Counted from the first letter of the stretch, positions 49,934 through 59,876 are shown. The stretch is 64,000 bases of DNA from JBBECE01 sp964574935 (GCA_964574935.1 CAZNOZ010000011.1:1-64000); one strand, 5' to 3'. A program made the numbers and translations. Notes: generated by a model from the sequence alone, not told the origin.

Positions 49934-51040
49934 CTAGTTTGAATTGCGCGTCTTGTTGAATTCGATCATCCGCTCGACCGCCGCCCGCGCCGGGGCCGCC
50001 ACCTCTTCGTCGATGGTGACCTCCTCGGTCATGGTGTGCAGCGACCACAACACATTCTCGAGGTTGATCCGCTTCATGTGCGGACACAGGTTGCAGCCCA
50101 TCAGGAATTCGACGTCCGGGTTCTCGATCGCCACATTGTCGGACATCGAGCATTCGGTGACCATCACCACCCTCGGCGGCTGGTTGGTCTTGACCCAGTC
50201 GATCATCTTCGAGGTCGACCCGGAGAAATCCACCGCGTCGATCACCTCCGGCGGGCATTCGGGATGGGCGATGATCTTGGCGCCCGGGTAGCTTTCGCGC
50301 AGCTCTTCGATGTCGGCGGCGGTGAAGGTCTCGTGCACGATGCAGGCGCCGGCCCAGGTGACGATCTTCTTCTTGGTGTGCTTGGCGGTGTTGCGGGCCA
50401 GATACTGGTCCGGGATCATGATGACGGTATTTCCCTCGACCCCCTCGACGATGTCGAGGGCGTTGGACGAGGTGCAGCAGATGTCGGAGACCGCTTTGAC
50501 GTCGGCAGAGGTGTTCACATAAGTGACGACCTTGGCGTCGGGGTACTCGGCACGCATCGCCATCACATCGGCGGGGGTGATCGAGGAGGCGAGCGAACAG
50601 CCGGCGCGGCTGTCGGGGATCAGCACCGTCTTGTCGGGGTTGAGCAGCTTTGAGGTCTCGGCCATGAAATGCACGCCGCATTGCACGATGACCTGCTTTT
50701 TGACCCGCGTCGCCTGCTGGGCGAGCTGCAGGGAATCGCCGAAATAGTCGGCGACGCCGTAGACGATCTGCGGGGTCTGGTAGTTGTGGGCGAGGATGAC
50801 CGCGCCCTTTTCCTTCTTCAGCTTGTTGATCTGCCGGATGAGCGGCGCATACACCGGCCACTCGATCTCGGGAATCTGGGTCTTGAGCCGCTCATACGCC
50901 TTCGCCGTCGAACGTTGCACAGCCTTCGAGTAGCCGAGGTCGTAGCTCCGGGCGAGCTCGGCGCGGGCTTCATCGAGCGGGATCGTGGCGTTGATAAGCT
51001 GCACGTCGCCGCCTTGGGTGCGGGTCAGGGGAAGGTCCAT
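49934..51040 (-). CDS. nadA: Quinolinate synthase NadA
   Basis: 368-residue iron-sulfur enzyme that condenses iminoaspartate with dihydroxyacetone phosphate to quinolinate. The three cluster cysteines are visible in VQCGVHFMAE, CSMSD region and GCNLCPHM. AHNYQTPQI and IPDSRAGCSLA are further family motifs. It works with NadB, encoded about 1.5 kb downstream on the same strand. Confidence 0.92.
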   Translation of the reverse strand: MDLPLTRTQGGDVQLINATIPLDEARAELARSYDLGYSKAVQRSTAKAYERLKTQIPEIEWPVYAPLIRQINKLKKEKGAVILAHNYQTPQIVYGVADYFGDSLQLAQQATRVKKQVIVQCGVHFMAETSKLLNPDKTVLIPDSRAGCSLASSITPADVMAMRAEYPDAKVVTYVNTSADVKAVSDICCTSSNALDIVEGVEGNTVIMIPDQYLARNTAKHTKKKIVTWAGACIVHETFTAADIEELRESYPGAKIIAHPECPPEVIDAVDFSGSTSKMIDWVKTNQPPRVVMVTECSMSDNVAIENPDVEFLMGCNLCPHMKRINLENVLWSLHTMTEEVTIDEEVAAPARAAVERMIEFNKTRNSN

Positions 51041-51178
51041 GGCGGGGCGGAAAATAGGGGTTTTGCGGGGCTATTTCAATAAAGTGGCCGGCGCGGCGTG
51101 GGTGCCGGGGCCGGTGGGCGCTGGTCCGCGGCCAATATGGCATGCTAGGCGTTCGGCGCCGCGAGCCGGGAGCCGCCG

Positions 51179-51904
51179 ATGCGTCTGGCCGTCCTTGTCC
51201 TTTTCGCCGTCTTCGCCGCGTGTTCCGCCGCCGCGGCGCGGGTCGATGTCTATGCGGCCTCCTCCCTCACCGATCTCGCCGGCGCGCTGGCGGACGCCTT
51301 CACGGCGCGCGCGGGCACCGAGGTCAGGGTCGTGACCGGGTCCTCTTCCACCCTGGCGCGGCAGATCGCGGCGGGGGCGCCGGCGTCGCTGTTCATTTCC
51401 GCCAACCGCCAATGGATCGATGTGGCGGTTGCCGAGGCCGGCTTCTCCACGCCCCGGCGGCTGTGCGGGAATTCCCTCGCCGTCATCGCCCCGGCGGGCG
51501 CGGAGCGGCTCGGTTCCTTCGTGGCGCTACCCGGCGCATTGGGCGAGGGGCGGCTGGCGGTCGGCGACCCGGCGCACGTGCCCGCCGGCATCTATGCGCG
51601 TCAGGCGCTGGAAAGCGCCGGGCTGTGGGAGGCACTCAAGGACCGGCTGGCGCCCGCCGACAATGTGCGCGCCGCCGTTTCCCTGGTGGCGGCCGGTGCG
51701 GCGCGGTTCGGCATCGTCTATGCGACCGATGCTTCCTATCCCGGGGTCGCGGAGGTGCTGGCGATCGACGATGGCCTGCACGCGCCCATCGCCTACTGGC
51801 TGGCGCTCGCCCCCGGGGCCGGCGCGGACGCGGAGGCGTTCGCGACGTTCCTCGCCGGCGACGCGGCGGCCGCGATCATCGCCGCCCAGGGGTTCGCGCC
51901 GTGA
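51179..51904 (+). CDS. modA: Molybdate-binding protein ModA
   Basis: 241-residue periplasmic molybdate receptor with a signal peptide (MRLAVLVLFAVFAACSAAAA). The molybdate-site motifs YAASSLTDLAGALADAF and TGSSSTLARQIAAGAPASLF are typical. It delivers molybdate to ModBC. No Mo-responsive regulator site was seen in the 138-bp gap upstream. Its stop overlaps the modB GTG. Confidence 0.9.
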   Translation: MRLAVLVLFAVFAACSAAAARVDVYAASSLTDLAGALADAFTARAGTEVRVVTGSSSTLARQIAAGAPASLFISANRQWIDVAVAEAGFSTPRRLCGNSLAVIAPAGAERLGSFVALPGALGEGRLAVGDPAHVPAGIYARQALESAGLWEALKDRLAPADNVRAAVSLVAAGAARFGIVYATDASYPGVAEVLAIDDGLHAPIAYWLALAPGAGADAEAFATFLAGDAAAAIIAAQGFAP

Positions 51905-52605
51905 GCGCGGAACTCATCGGTATCGTCGGCCTGTCGCTCAAGGTGGCGCTGATGGCGCTCCTGTGGGCGTTGCCGGTCGCCTTTGGCCTGGGGTGGCTGC
52001 TGGCCCGCCACCGCTTCTTCGGCCGTTCCCTCGTCTCGGCGCTGGTGATGCTGCCGCTCGTCATGCCGCCGGTGGCGACCGGACTGGTGCTGCTCTGGGT
52101 ATTCGGGCCGGCCGCGCCGCTCGGACGGTTTTTCGCGGAAATCCTCGGCATCGAATTCGCCTTTCGCTGGACCGGCGCCTCCCTCGCCGCCGGGCTGGTG
52201 GCGCTGCCGCTGATCGTCAGGCCGATCCGCCTCTCCCTGGAGGCCGTGGACCCGAAGCTCGACGAGGCGCTGGCGGTCGCCGGCAAGGGCAAATGGCGGC
52301 GCTTTGTTCTCTTGCATCTGCCGCTGTCGTTGCCCGGCATCGTCGCCGGGGTGATGCTGGGCTTCGCCAAGTCGCTGGGGGAATTCGGGGCGACCATCAC
52401 CTTCGTCGCCAACATCCCCGGGGAGACCCGCACCCTGTCGCTGGCCATCCATTCGGCGCTGCAGTCGGTCGCCGGCGCGCCGATGGTGGTCTGGCTGAGC
52501 GCGATTTCGATCGGCATGTCGCTTGTCGCGGTGCTCGCCTCCGAGATGCTCTTGAATTGGCTGACCCCGCTTCTGACGGGTCGTTCGGAGGCGATCCGTG
52601 CTTGA
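51901..52605 (+). CDS. modB: Molybdate ABC permease ModB
   Basis: 234-residue permease with five hydrophobic segments. The EAA-type loop (KLDEALAVAGKGKWRRFVLL) and the FAKSLGEFGATITFVANIPG signature of molybdate permeases are present. The GTG start at 51901 overlaps the modA stop; the 3' end overlaps modC by 8 bases. Confidence 0.9.
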   Translation: MSAELIGIVGLSLKVALMALLWALPVAFGLGWLLARHRFFGRSLVSALVMLPLVMPPVATGLVLLWVFGPAAPLGRFFAEILGIEFAFRWTGASLAAGLVALPLIVRPIRLSLEAVDPKLDEALAVAGKGKWRRFVLLHLPLSLPGIVAGVMLGFAKSLGEFGATITFVANIPGETRTLSLAIHSALQSVAGAPMVVWLSAISIGMSLVAVLASEMLLNWLTPLLTGRSEAIRA

Positions 52606-53650
52606 GGTCGATGTCACGGGCACGAAGGGCGGCTTCGCCCTTGCCGCCTCGTTCACCGCCGGGGCCGGCACCACGGCGCTCATCGGAGAGTCCGGGGCGG
52701 GCAAGACGACGCTTCTCAGATTCATCGCCGGGCTCGACCGGCCCGAAGAGGGCGCCATCCGGCTCGGGCAAAAGACGCTGTTCGACGAAGGCGCCGGCAT
52801 CGATCTGGCCGCCGACAGGCGGCGGGTGGGCATGGTCTTCCAGGAGCCGCGCCTCATGCCGCACATGAACGTCGCCGCCAACATCGCCCTGGGGCTGAGG
52901 GGCGGCGACACCGGTCGCGTCGCGGCGGTCGCCGAGCGGCTGCGTATCGGCGAGCTCCTCCAGCGCCGGATCGCGGGGCTTTCCGGCGGCGAGCAGCAGC
53001 GAGTGATGCTGGCAAGGGCGCTGGTGGGGGAGCCGGACGTGATCCTCTGCGACGAGCCGCTGACCGGCATCGACCCGGCGCTGAAGGCCAGTCTGCTCGA
53101 CGAGATGCGGGCGGTGTTTGCCGAGGCGCGCGTGCCGGTCGTCTATGTCACCCATTCGATCGGCGAGGCGGTGCGGGTTGCCGAAACCGTCCTTGTGATG
53201 TCCGGCGGGCTGATCGTCGATCGCGGCGCGGCGGCCGCGGTGCTCGCCCGGCACCCGGGCGAAGTGCATTTCGAGGCCGGGGTCTCGAGCCTGCTGACGG
53301 GGACCGTGACCGATATCGACGCCGAATACGGCCTGGCCACGGTTGCGGTCGGCGATCAGTCGGTCGAGATCGCCGCCGGCGAATTGAAGCTCGGCGCCAC
53401 CGCGCGGCTCAGGCTTTGGGCCAAGGACGTGGTTCTGGCCCTCGAGCGCCCGCATGCCATCAGCGCCCGCAACGCGCTCGCCGGCACCGTCACTCAGGTC
53501 CGCGCAGTCGGCGCCGCCCAGGCCGAGGTGACCGTCGAGGTCGCCGGCACGCCGGTGCTGACGCGGGTGATGCGCAAGACCGTCGCCGAGCTTTTGCTCG
53601 TCGAGGGCAAACCGGTGTTCGTGGTCTTCAAGTCGGCGGCGGTGGACTAG
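52598..53650 (+). CDS. modC: Molybdate ABC ATPase ModC
   Basis: 350-residue ATPase with Walker A GESGAGKTT, signature LSGGEQQR, Walker B VILCDEPLTGID and a C-terminal molybdate-binding TOBE domain (about residues 285-348; NALAGTVTQVRAV). GTG start at 52598. It completes the modABC operon. Confidence 0.9.
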   Translation: MLEVDVTGTKGGFALAASFTAGAGTTALIGESGAGKTTLLRFIAGLDRPEEGAIRLGQKTLFDEGAGIDLAADRRRVGMVFQEPRLMPHMNVAANIALGLRGGDTGRVAAVAERLRIGELLQRRIAGLSGGEQQRVMLARALVGEPDVILCDEPLTGIDPALKASLLDEMRAVFAEARVPVVYVTHSIGEAVRVAETVLVMSGGLIVDRGAAAAVLARHPGEVHFEAGVSSLLTGTVTDIDAEYGLATVAVGDQSVEIAAGELKLGATARLRLWAKDVVLALERPHAISARNALAGTVTQVRAVGAAQAEVTVEVAGTPVLTRVMRKTVAELLLVEGKPVFVVFKSAAVD

Positions 53651-53748
53651 CGACAGCCGCGCCGCTGCGGCGATACGTCTGATTGCCGCCTCTTGTTGTC
53701 CGCGATCGGCGGTTAGGATATCCAGCGTCAACCTCCGAAGGACTTCCG

Positions 53749-54561
53749 GTGCCGCTCAAGCGCTTCGACGAGCTTTCCGATCCGGGCCTGGCCGGCTTCA
53801 TCGGCCCGGGCACCGTCGGGGTGCTGCCGGTGGCGGCGACCGAACCGCACGGGCCCCACTTGCCGCTTTCGACCGATGGCGACATCGCCCGGGGGCATCT
53901 GGAGGCGTTGCCGGACTATCTGCCGGACGAGCTCTCGGTCGCGGTGCTGCCGCTGCAGGAGATCGGCTGGTCGATCGAGCATGCGGCCTTTTCGGGCCTC
54001 AAGACCCGCGAGCCCGAGCAGCTGCTCGCCGAGTGGGGGGCGATCGCGGCCGCCTTCCACCGCGCCGGCGGGCGCCGGCTGGTGATCGTGACGAGCCACG
54101 GCGGCAATTCCCCGGTGGTCGATATCCTCATCCGGCGATTGCGGGTGCAATACGGCATGCTGGCCGTCGGCACCGGGTGGCTGCGGTTCGGGCAGCCGGA
54201 GGGGCTCTATGACAACCTGGAGTTGCAATTCGGCATTCATGGCGGCGCCATCGAGACCTCGCTGATGCTGCACTATGCCCCCCACAAAGTCTCCATGAAC
54301 AGCGCCGCGACATATCCGTCGACATTCGTGGAGCTGGCCACGAATCTCCGCCGGCTATCGCCGTTCGGACCGCATCGTTTCGGCTGGATGAGCCAGGACT
54401 TCAACCCGGCCGGGGTGGCCGGCGACGCGGGGGCCGCGAGCGCCGAAAAGGGCGCCGCCAGTGCCCGGCAAGCCCTTGAGGGATTTGCTCAATTGCTCGC
54501 CGAGGTGGCGGCGTTCGATCTCGCGAACCTGCGCCCGGCAGGCAACGATGTGAGCCGATGA
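53749..54561 (+). CDS. Creatininase-family amidohydrolase
   Basis: 270-residue protein with the creatininase/MftE fold. Metal motifs VAATEPHGPHLPLSTD (Glu, His, Asp), VTSHGGN (His) and GIHGGAIETS (Glu) are all present. Family members hydrolyse creatinine or cleave peptides in cofactor pathways; the substrate here is unknown. GTG 53749 follows cgaagga. It overlaps the metal-transporter gene by 4 bases (ATGA). Confidence 0.82.
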   Translation: MPLKRFDELSDPGLAGFIGPGTVGVLPVAATEPHGPHLPLSTDGDIARGHLEALPDYLPDELSVAVLPLQEIGWSIEHAAFSGLKTREPEQLLAEWGAIAAAFHRAGGRRLVIVTSHGGNSPVVDILIRRLRVQYGMLAVGTGWLRFGQPEGLYDNLELQFGIHGGAIETSLMLHYAPHKVSMNSAATYPSTFVELATNLRRLSPFGPHRFGWMSQDFNPAGVAGDAGAASAEKGAASARQALEGFAQLLAEVAAFDLANLRPAGNDVSR

Positions 54562-56365
54562 ACGGCGACCGGAGGTATTGGCAATATCTTCTGAAAGCGG
54601 TTTTGTCGGTGGCATTCGGTCTTGTCCTGGGACTGCCCGGGCCGGCTTTCGCGCACCCGCATATCTGGGTCGACGCGACGGCGGTCGTCGGGTTCGACGC
54701 CGGCGGCCGGGTCACCACCGTCTCGCATGTGTGGCGGTTCGACCAGGCCTATTCGGCCTGGGCCGTGCAGGGGCTGGACACCGACGGGGACGGGGTGCTG
54801 AGCGAAGGCGAGCTGCAGCCGCTGGCCGACGACAACATGGTCGGGCTGAGCGAATACGGCTTTTTCACCTTCGGCTCGATGGGCGACACCGAAATCGGCT
54901 TCGGCCATCCCTCCAACGCCCGGATGCGTTTCGAGGACGGGGTCTTGATTTTGAGCTTCACCGTCGAGGTGGAGCCCCCCACGGTCATGCAGGGCCAGCT
55001 CGAAATCGATGTCGGCGATCCCGAATACTACGCCGCCTTCACCTTCGAAGGCGCCGGCGCGGTGATGCTGGAGGGCGCGCCCGCCGGGTGCACGGTCGAG
55101 GTCAACCTTCCCAAGGAAATCGATTCCGACATCGCGGCGCGATTGTTCGCGCTGCCCGCCGACATCACCGTTCTGCCGCCGGACCTGCGCCAGGCGGCCC
55201 GCGATCTCGACAATGTGGTGGTTGTCGATTGCGGCACCGCCCCGGCCCCGCCCGCCTCCGCGGCCGACGCGGCGCGGCAGATGGCCGACGGAGCACTCCC
55301 GCAGCCGGCGCCGGCCGAGCCGCAAGCCCCGCAACCGGGGCCTTCGTTCAACCCGCCGCCGGCCAGCACGCCGTTCACCGCGCCGCCGGTGGAGCCCGGC
55401 ACGCGGCCGAACAGCGGCGGCCTGCTGGGCTGGGTGGCGGCGCAGCAGCAGCGTTTCTATCTGGCGCTCACCGATGCCCTTGCAGGCCTGAAGACCGAGG
55501 GACGCGCGTTCTGGACCCTGGGTCTGATCAGTCTCCTGTATGGCATCTTTCACGCCGCCGGCCCGGGGCACGGCAAGGTGGTGATCTCGTCGTATCTGGT
55601 GGCCCGGGAACGCAATATCGGGCGCGGGATCGGCTTGAGCTTCGCGGCGGCGATGATGCAGTCATTGACCGCGGTGCTTTTCGTTTCGCTGGCGGCGGGG
55701 GTGCTGCGGCTGACCAGCTTCGCGATGTCGGACGCCGCCGCCGCCATGACCACGGGCTCCTACGTGCTGATCGCGGCGATCGGCGCCTGGCTGGCCTGGC
55801 GCAAGGCCATGCAGCTTTGGAATGGCGGGCACGGGCACCGGCATCACCATGACCACGCCCATGACCACGCCCATGACCACGCCNNNNNNNNNNNNNNNNN
55901 NNNNNNNNNNNNNNNNNNNNNNNNNNNNNNNNNNNNNNNNNNNNNNNNNNNNNNNNNNNNNNNNNNNNNNNNNNNNNNNNNNNCCATGACCACGCCCATG
56001 ACCACGCCCATGACCACGCCGACCCGTTCGTGGCGCCGCAGCTGGCGCGCGGCGACTGGCGCGAGATGGCCTCTGTGGTGCTGGCGGTGGGGCTCAGGCC
56101 CTGCTCGGGGGCGCTGATCGTGCTCGCCTTCGCTCTGACTCAGGGGCTGCTGTTCGCCGGCATCGTCGCCACCTTCGTGATGGGACTGGGCACCGCGCTG
56201 ACCGTGACGGTGCTCGCGGGGTTCGCGGTGACGTTCAAGGATCTCGCGCTCAGAATGGCCAAGGGCGGCCGCGGCTGGATCGAAAGCCTGGTCGGATGGG
56301 CCGAGCTTGCCGCGGCGCTCGTTGTGATGGGGTTCGGGATCGTCCTCACTGTCGCCAGCCTCTAG
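54558..56365 (+). CDS. DUF1007-RcnA fusion metal transporter, interrupted by assembly gap
   Basis: Two-part protein. A signal peptide (cut near AFAHP) leads into a periplasmic DUF1007 domain (about residues 32-225; AHPHIWVDATAVVG), which holds an EF-hand-like loop DTDGDGVLSEGEL. A Pro/Ala linker follows. A NicO/RcnA-type membrane domain begins about residue 300 (YGIFHAAGPGHGKVVISSYL) and ends with GLRPCSGALIVLAFA. A His/Asp-rich cytoplasmic loop (HDHA repeats) joins its halves and is cut by 100 Ns at 55884-55983. Frames before and after the gap do not agree across 100 bases, but each is open, so the true gap length is different. Likely nickel, cobalt or zinc export or trafficking. Confidence 0.8.
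55847..56019 (+). repeat. 12-bp tandem repeat coding for HDHA
   Basis: The unit CCATGACCACGC is repeated three times before the N gap (55847-55882) and three times after it (55984-56019). Each unit encodes His-Asp-His-Ala. The array continues to the edge of the gap on both sides, so its real copy number is unknown and is probably the reason the assembly broke. Confidence 0.85.
55884..55983. other. Assembly gap (100 N)
   Basis: Exactly 100 N, a nominal length. It falls inside the tandem repeat of the metal-transporter gene. Confidence 0.98.
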
Positions 56366-56452
56366 AAGGGGGAGGCGGGCAGGCGTGTGTTGCGCCGAAG
56401 ACGGCGTCCGCTAAGGTGCCGTTCCCATCCCTCCTCGCGGGCGATTTCGTCG

Positions 56453-57478
56453 ATGCCGGACCACCTGCCGCCAGGCCATCCGCCCGTCTCCGCGCGAAAA
56501 ATCGGCGTGCTGCTGGTCAATCTCGGCACCCCGGACGCCACCGACTACGCTTCGATGCGGCGCTATCTGAGCGAATTCCTTTCCGACCGGCGGGTGATCG
56601 AGACCCCGCGCCTGCTGTGGTGGCCGCTGTTGCATCTGATCATCCTGACGACGCGGCCGGGGCGGTCGGGCCGCAACTACGACAAGATCTGGGACCGCGA
56701 AAAAGGCGACAGCCCGCTGCGCCTGATCACGCGCTCGCAGACCGAAAAACTGGCCGCCGCGCTGGCCGCCGACGATCGTCTGGTCGTCGATTTCGGCATG
56801 CGTTACGGCAACCCGTCGATCGGCTCGGCACTGGCGGCGCTCAAGGACAAGGGCTGCGAGCGGATTCTCATGGTGCCGCTTTATCCGCAATATTCGGCGC
56901 CGACCACCGCGACGGCGAACGACAAGGCCTTCGAGGCGCTGGCGGAGATGCGCTGGCAGCCGGCGGTTCGGACCGCCCCGAGCTATCACGACGATCCGGT
57001 CTACATCTCGGCGATCGCGCACTCCGTGCAGGCGGGGCTCAAGACGCTCGACTTCGAGCCCGATCTGGTGATCGCCTCCTATCACGGCATGCCGAAAACC
57101 TATCTCGAGGCGGGCGACCCCTATCACTGCCAGTGCCAGAAGACGACGCGGCTGGTGCGCGAGAAACTCGGCTGGCCGGACGACCGGCTGATGGTGGCGT
57201 TCCAGAGCCGGTTCGGCCGCGGCGAGTGGCTGCAACCGTATACCGCCGACACGCTGGCCGAGCTGCCGGGGCGCGCGGTGCGCAACGTCGCCGTCATTTC
57301 GCCGGGTTTCTCGGCCGATTGCCTGGAAACCCTCGAGGAAATCGCCATCGGCGGTGAGGAGATCTTCAAAAAGGCCGGCGGCGAGAATTTCGCTTACATC
57401 GCCTGCCTCAACGACAGCGCCGAAGGAATGGCGGTGATCGAGGCGGTGGTCCGGCGCGAGCTTGGCGGCTGGATCTGA
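56453..57478 (+). CDS. hemH: Ferrochelatase HemH
   Basis: 341-residue enzyme that inserts iron into protoporphyrin IX, the last step of haem synthesis, at the inner membrane. Motifs: GVLLVNLGTPDAT, MVPLYPQYSAPTT, the active-site His of IASYHGMPKTYLE and the catalytic-Glu region CLETLEEIAIGGEE. The final cysteine cluster of iron-sulfur ferrochelatases is absent. ATG 56453 is 87 bp after the transporter gene. Confidence 0.92.
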   Translation: MPDHLPPGHPPVSARKIGVLLVNLGTPDATDYASMRRYLSEFLSDRRVIETPRLLWWPLLHLIILTTRPGRSGRNYDKIWDREKGDSPLRLITRSQTEKLAAALAADDRLVVDFGMRYGNPSIGSALAALKDKGCERILMVPLYPQYSAPTTATANDKAFEALAEMRWQPAVRTAPSYHDDPVYISAIAHSVQAGLKTLDFEPDLVIASYHGMPKTYLEAGDPYHCQCQKTTRLVREKLGWPDDRLMVAFQSRFGRGEWLQPYTADTLAELPGRAVRNVAVISPGFSADCLETLEEIAIGGEEIFKKAGGENFAYIACLNDSAEGMAVIEAVVRRELGGWI

Positions 57479-57564
57479 ACCGCGCGCCGCCGCGGGACAG
57501 TTGCGGGGTTCCGAGGAGCCGCATACAAACTCGGGTGGGGGCCGAGGCAGCGAGGGAGTGAGCG

Positions 57565-58539
57565 ATGGACGGGTTTTCGATTGCGCTGATCGCCTTGGTG
57601 GTGCTGGCCGTGCTGGTGCTGTTCGCCGGCGTCAAGACGGTGCCGCAGGGCTACAATTTCACGGTCGAGCGGTTCGGGCGCTACACCCGAACCCTGAAGC
57701 CCGGGCTCAGCCTCATCGTGCCGTTCGTCGACGGGATCGGGCGCAAGCTGAACATGATGGAGCAGGTGCTCGACGTGCCCTCGCAGGAGGTCATCACCCG
57801 CGACAACGCCACCGTCGAGGTCAACGGGGTGACCTTCTATCAGGTGCTGGACGCGGCGGCGGCGGCCTATGAGGTTTCGGGGCTGGAAAACGCCATCCTC
57901 AACCTGACCATGACCAATATCCGCACCGTCATGGGGTCGATGGACCTCGACCAGCTGCTCTCCAACCGCGACGAAATCAACGACCGGCTGCTCAAGGTCG
58001 TCGATGCGGCGGTGTCGCCGTGGGGGGTCAAGATCACCCGCATCGAGATCAAGGATATCGATCCGCCCAAGAACCTCGTCGATTCGATGGCCAGGCAGAT
58101 GATGGCCGAGCGCGAGAAGCGGGCGGTGATCCTGGAGGCCGAGGGCAAGCGGCAATCGGCGATCCTGGAGGCGGAAGGCCGCAAGCAGGCGCAGGTGCTG
58201 GAGGCCGAGGGCCGTCGCGAGGCGGCGTTCCGTGACGCCGAGGCGCGCGAGCGCGCTGCCGAGGCGGAAGCCAAGGCGACCCAGATGGTGTCGGTGGCAA
58301 TTGCCGAGGGCGACGTGCAGGCGATCAACTATTTCGTCGCCAACAACTACATCAAGGCGCTCGAAGGGCTGGCCAAGTCGCCCAACCAGAAGGTCCTGAT
58401 GCTCCCCGTGGAGGCGGCCAATGTCATCGGGGCGCTGGGCGGCATCGCCGAGATCGCCCGCGAGACGTTTGGCGATGGCGGCACCCCGCCGCGGCGGGGC
58501 TCGCGGACGCCGTCGACGGGCGGCGGCGGAGCGGGGTAA
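57565..58539 (+). CDS. SPFH/stomatin-like membrane protein (QmcA type)
   Basis: 324-residue protein: N-terminal membrane helix (IALIALVVLAVLVLFAGV), SPFH domain (about 25-190; VPQGYNFTVERFGRYTRTL) and a long Glu/Ala/Lys coiled coil (about 180-265; MAEREKRAVILEAEGKRQ and similar repeats). It forms membrane microdomain complexes and partners the NfeD-type protein encoded 6 bp downstream, as in ybbK-ybbJ of E. coli. Confidence 0.88.
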   Translation: MDGFSIALIALVVLAVLVLFAGVKTVPQGYNFTVERFGRYTRTLKPGLSLIVPFVDGIGRKLNMMEQVLDVPSQEVITRDNATVEVNGVTFYQVLDAAAAAYEVSGLENAILNLTMTNIRTVMGSMDLDQLLSNRDEINDRLLKVVDAAVSPWGVKITRIEIKDIDPPKNLVDSMARQMMAEREKRAVILEAEGKRQSAILEAEGRKQAQVLEAEGRREAAFRDAEARERAAEAEAKATQMVSVAIAEGDVQAINYFVANNYIKALEGLAKSPNQKVLMLPVEAANVIGALGGIAEIARETFGDGGTPPRRGSRTPSTGGGGAG

Positions 58540-58545
58540 CGGGCG

Positions 58546-59016
58546 ATGGACCTGATCGGGCTGATTGCCCAATTCGGCGGCTGGTCGTGGATCGTGGCCG
58601 GGGCGGTGCTGCTGGCCATCGAGCTGGTGGTGCCCGGCGGCGTCTTCGTGTGGTTGGGCGCCTCGGCGATCGTGGTCGGGCTGGCGAGCCTTGTGCAGGC
58701 CATCCCCTGGCAATGGCAGTGGGCGCTGTTCGCGGTCCTGTCGATTGCCGGTGTGGCGGGCTGGATCGGCTATGTGCGGCGGCGGCCGGAGGCCACCGAC
58801 AGCCCGTTTCTCAATTTGCGCACGCGCCGCTTCGTCGGCCGGACCTACACCCTGGACGAGCCGATCGAGAACGGCGAGGGGCGCCTCAGGATCGCCGACA
58901 CGACGTGGCGGGTCAGCGGGGCGGACGCCGCCGCCGGGAGGCGCGTCACCGTCGTGGGCGCCGAGGGTTCGGTGCTACAGGTCGAGCCCGCCGGCGGAGG
59001 GACGACCTCGGTCTAG
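58546..59016 (+). CDS. NfeD-like membrane protein (YbbJ type)
   Basis: 156-residue protein with two to three membrane segments (about residues 5-75) and a C-terminal OB-fold NfeD domain (about 90-150; FVGRTYTLDEPIENGEG). It works with the SPFH protein before it. Its stop shares CTAG with the convergent motB stop. Confidence 0.87.
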   Translation: MDLIGLIAQFGGWSWIVAGAVLLAIELVVPGGVFVWLGASAIVVGLASLVQAIPWQWQWALFAVLSIAGVAGWIGYVRRRPEATDSPFLNLRTRRFVGRTYTLDEPIENGEGRLRIADTTWRVSGADAAAGRRVTVVGAEGSVLQVEPAGGGTTSV

Positions 59017-59867
59017 GGCTGCAGGGTCACCGGCACCGGCGGCTCCTCATACATCAGGAGGATCGAGATGCGCTGGTTGGAGGCCAGATACGGGTCGTTG
59101 GGAAACAGCGGCTCGGCGTCCCCATAGCCGACCACCGAGTGGATGTGGTCGGGGCCGAGGCCGAACTCCTCGAGAATGCGGCGGGTGACGTTGGCGCGGT
59201 CGGCCGAGAGCTCCCAGGGGCCGTAGCGCGGGTTCTCATAGCTGCCGCCGGCCGCCGTGTGCCCGGAAATGCGGACCCGGCTCGGCAGGCGGTTGATGAT
59301 CGGCGCCATCACCGCAATCGCCTGCCGGGTCGCCTCGAAGGGGTATTTCGAACCTTCGGGGAACATGGCGCGGCCTTCCTGGTCGACGATCTGGATGTTC
59401 AGCCCCTCCTCGGTCGGCTCGATGAGGAGATTGTCGGCGATGTAGGTGATGTCGGGCAGCTCCTGCCAGGCCTGCTTGAGGGTGGTCGCGGCGAGCGCGA
59501 AGGGCTGCGGCAGCTCGACATCGGATCGCTCGTATTCGTGGGTGTTGGCCTCCGGCCCCTGCTTGGTGCGCTGATCCTGATCGACGGAGGCGAACTCGGT
59601 CTGCTGGGGCTCCTGATCCTCGGACAGGATCTTGACATAGTCGCGCAGCGGATTGCCGGCGCGCTCGATCATGCCGGCGCGCTGCTGGACCTGGATGACG
59701 CCGAAGGCGTCGCGCAGCGAACCGGCGACGACCTGCAGCTTTTCCTTGTCCTGGATCGAGAACGACACGATCAGAACGAAGAAACACACAAGGATCGACA
59801 TCAGGTCGGCGAAGGTGACCAGCCACTCGGGGAGTGAAGAGCCGCCGGATTTTTGTTTGATCGCCAC
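59013..59867 (-). CDS. motB: Flagellar stator-type MotB with OmpA domain
   Basis: 284-residue protein: one membrane helix carrying the ion-binding Asp (VTFADLMSILVCFFVLIVSF), a plug/linker and a C-terminal OmpA-like peptidoglycan-binding domain (about 150-275; VRISGHTAAGG, then LSADRANVTRRILEEFGL and NQRISILL). It anchors the stator to the wall. It follows motA by 9 bp. No other flagellar gene is in the window, so a dedicated partner motor cannot be confirmed. Confidence 0.85.
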   Translation of the reverse strand: MAIKQKSGGSSLPEWLVTFADLMSILVCFFVLIVSFSIQDKEKLQVVAGSLRDAFGVIQVQQRAGMIERAGNPLRDYVKILSEDQEPQQTEFASVDQDQRTKQGPEANTHEYERSDVELPQPFALAATTLKQAWQELPDITYIADNLLIEPTEEGLNIQIVDQEGRAMFPEGSKYPFEATRQAIAVMAPIINRLPSRVRISGHTAAGGSYENPRYGPWELSADRANVTRRILEEFGLGPDHIHSVVGYGDAEPLFPNDPYLASNQRISILLMYEEPPVPVTLQP

Positions 59868-59876
59868 CGGAAGGCC

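Noticed and set aside
55984..56117. Frame reading MTTP repeats after the gap
   Set aside because: It is an off-frame reading of the HDHA repeat; the correct frame continues into the RcnA C-terminal membrane domain.
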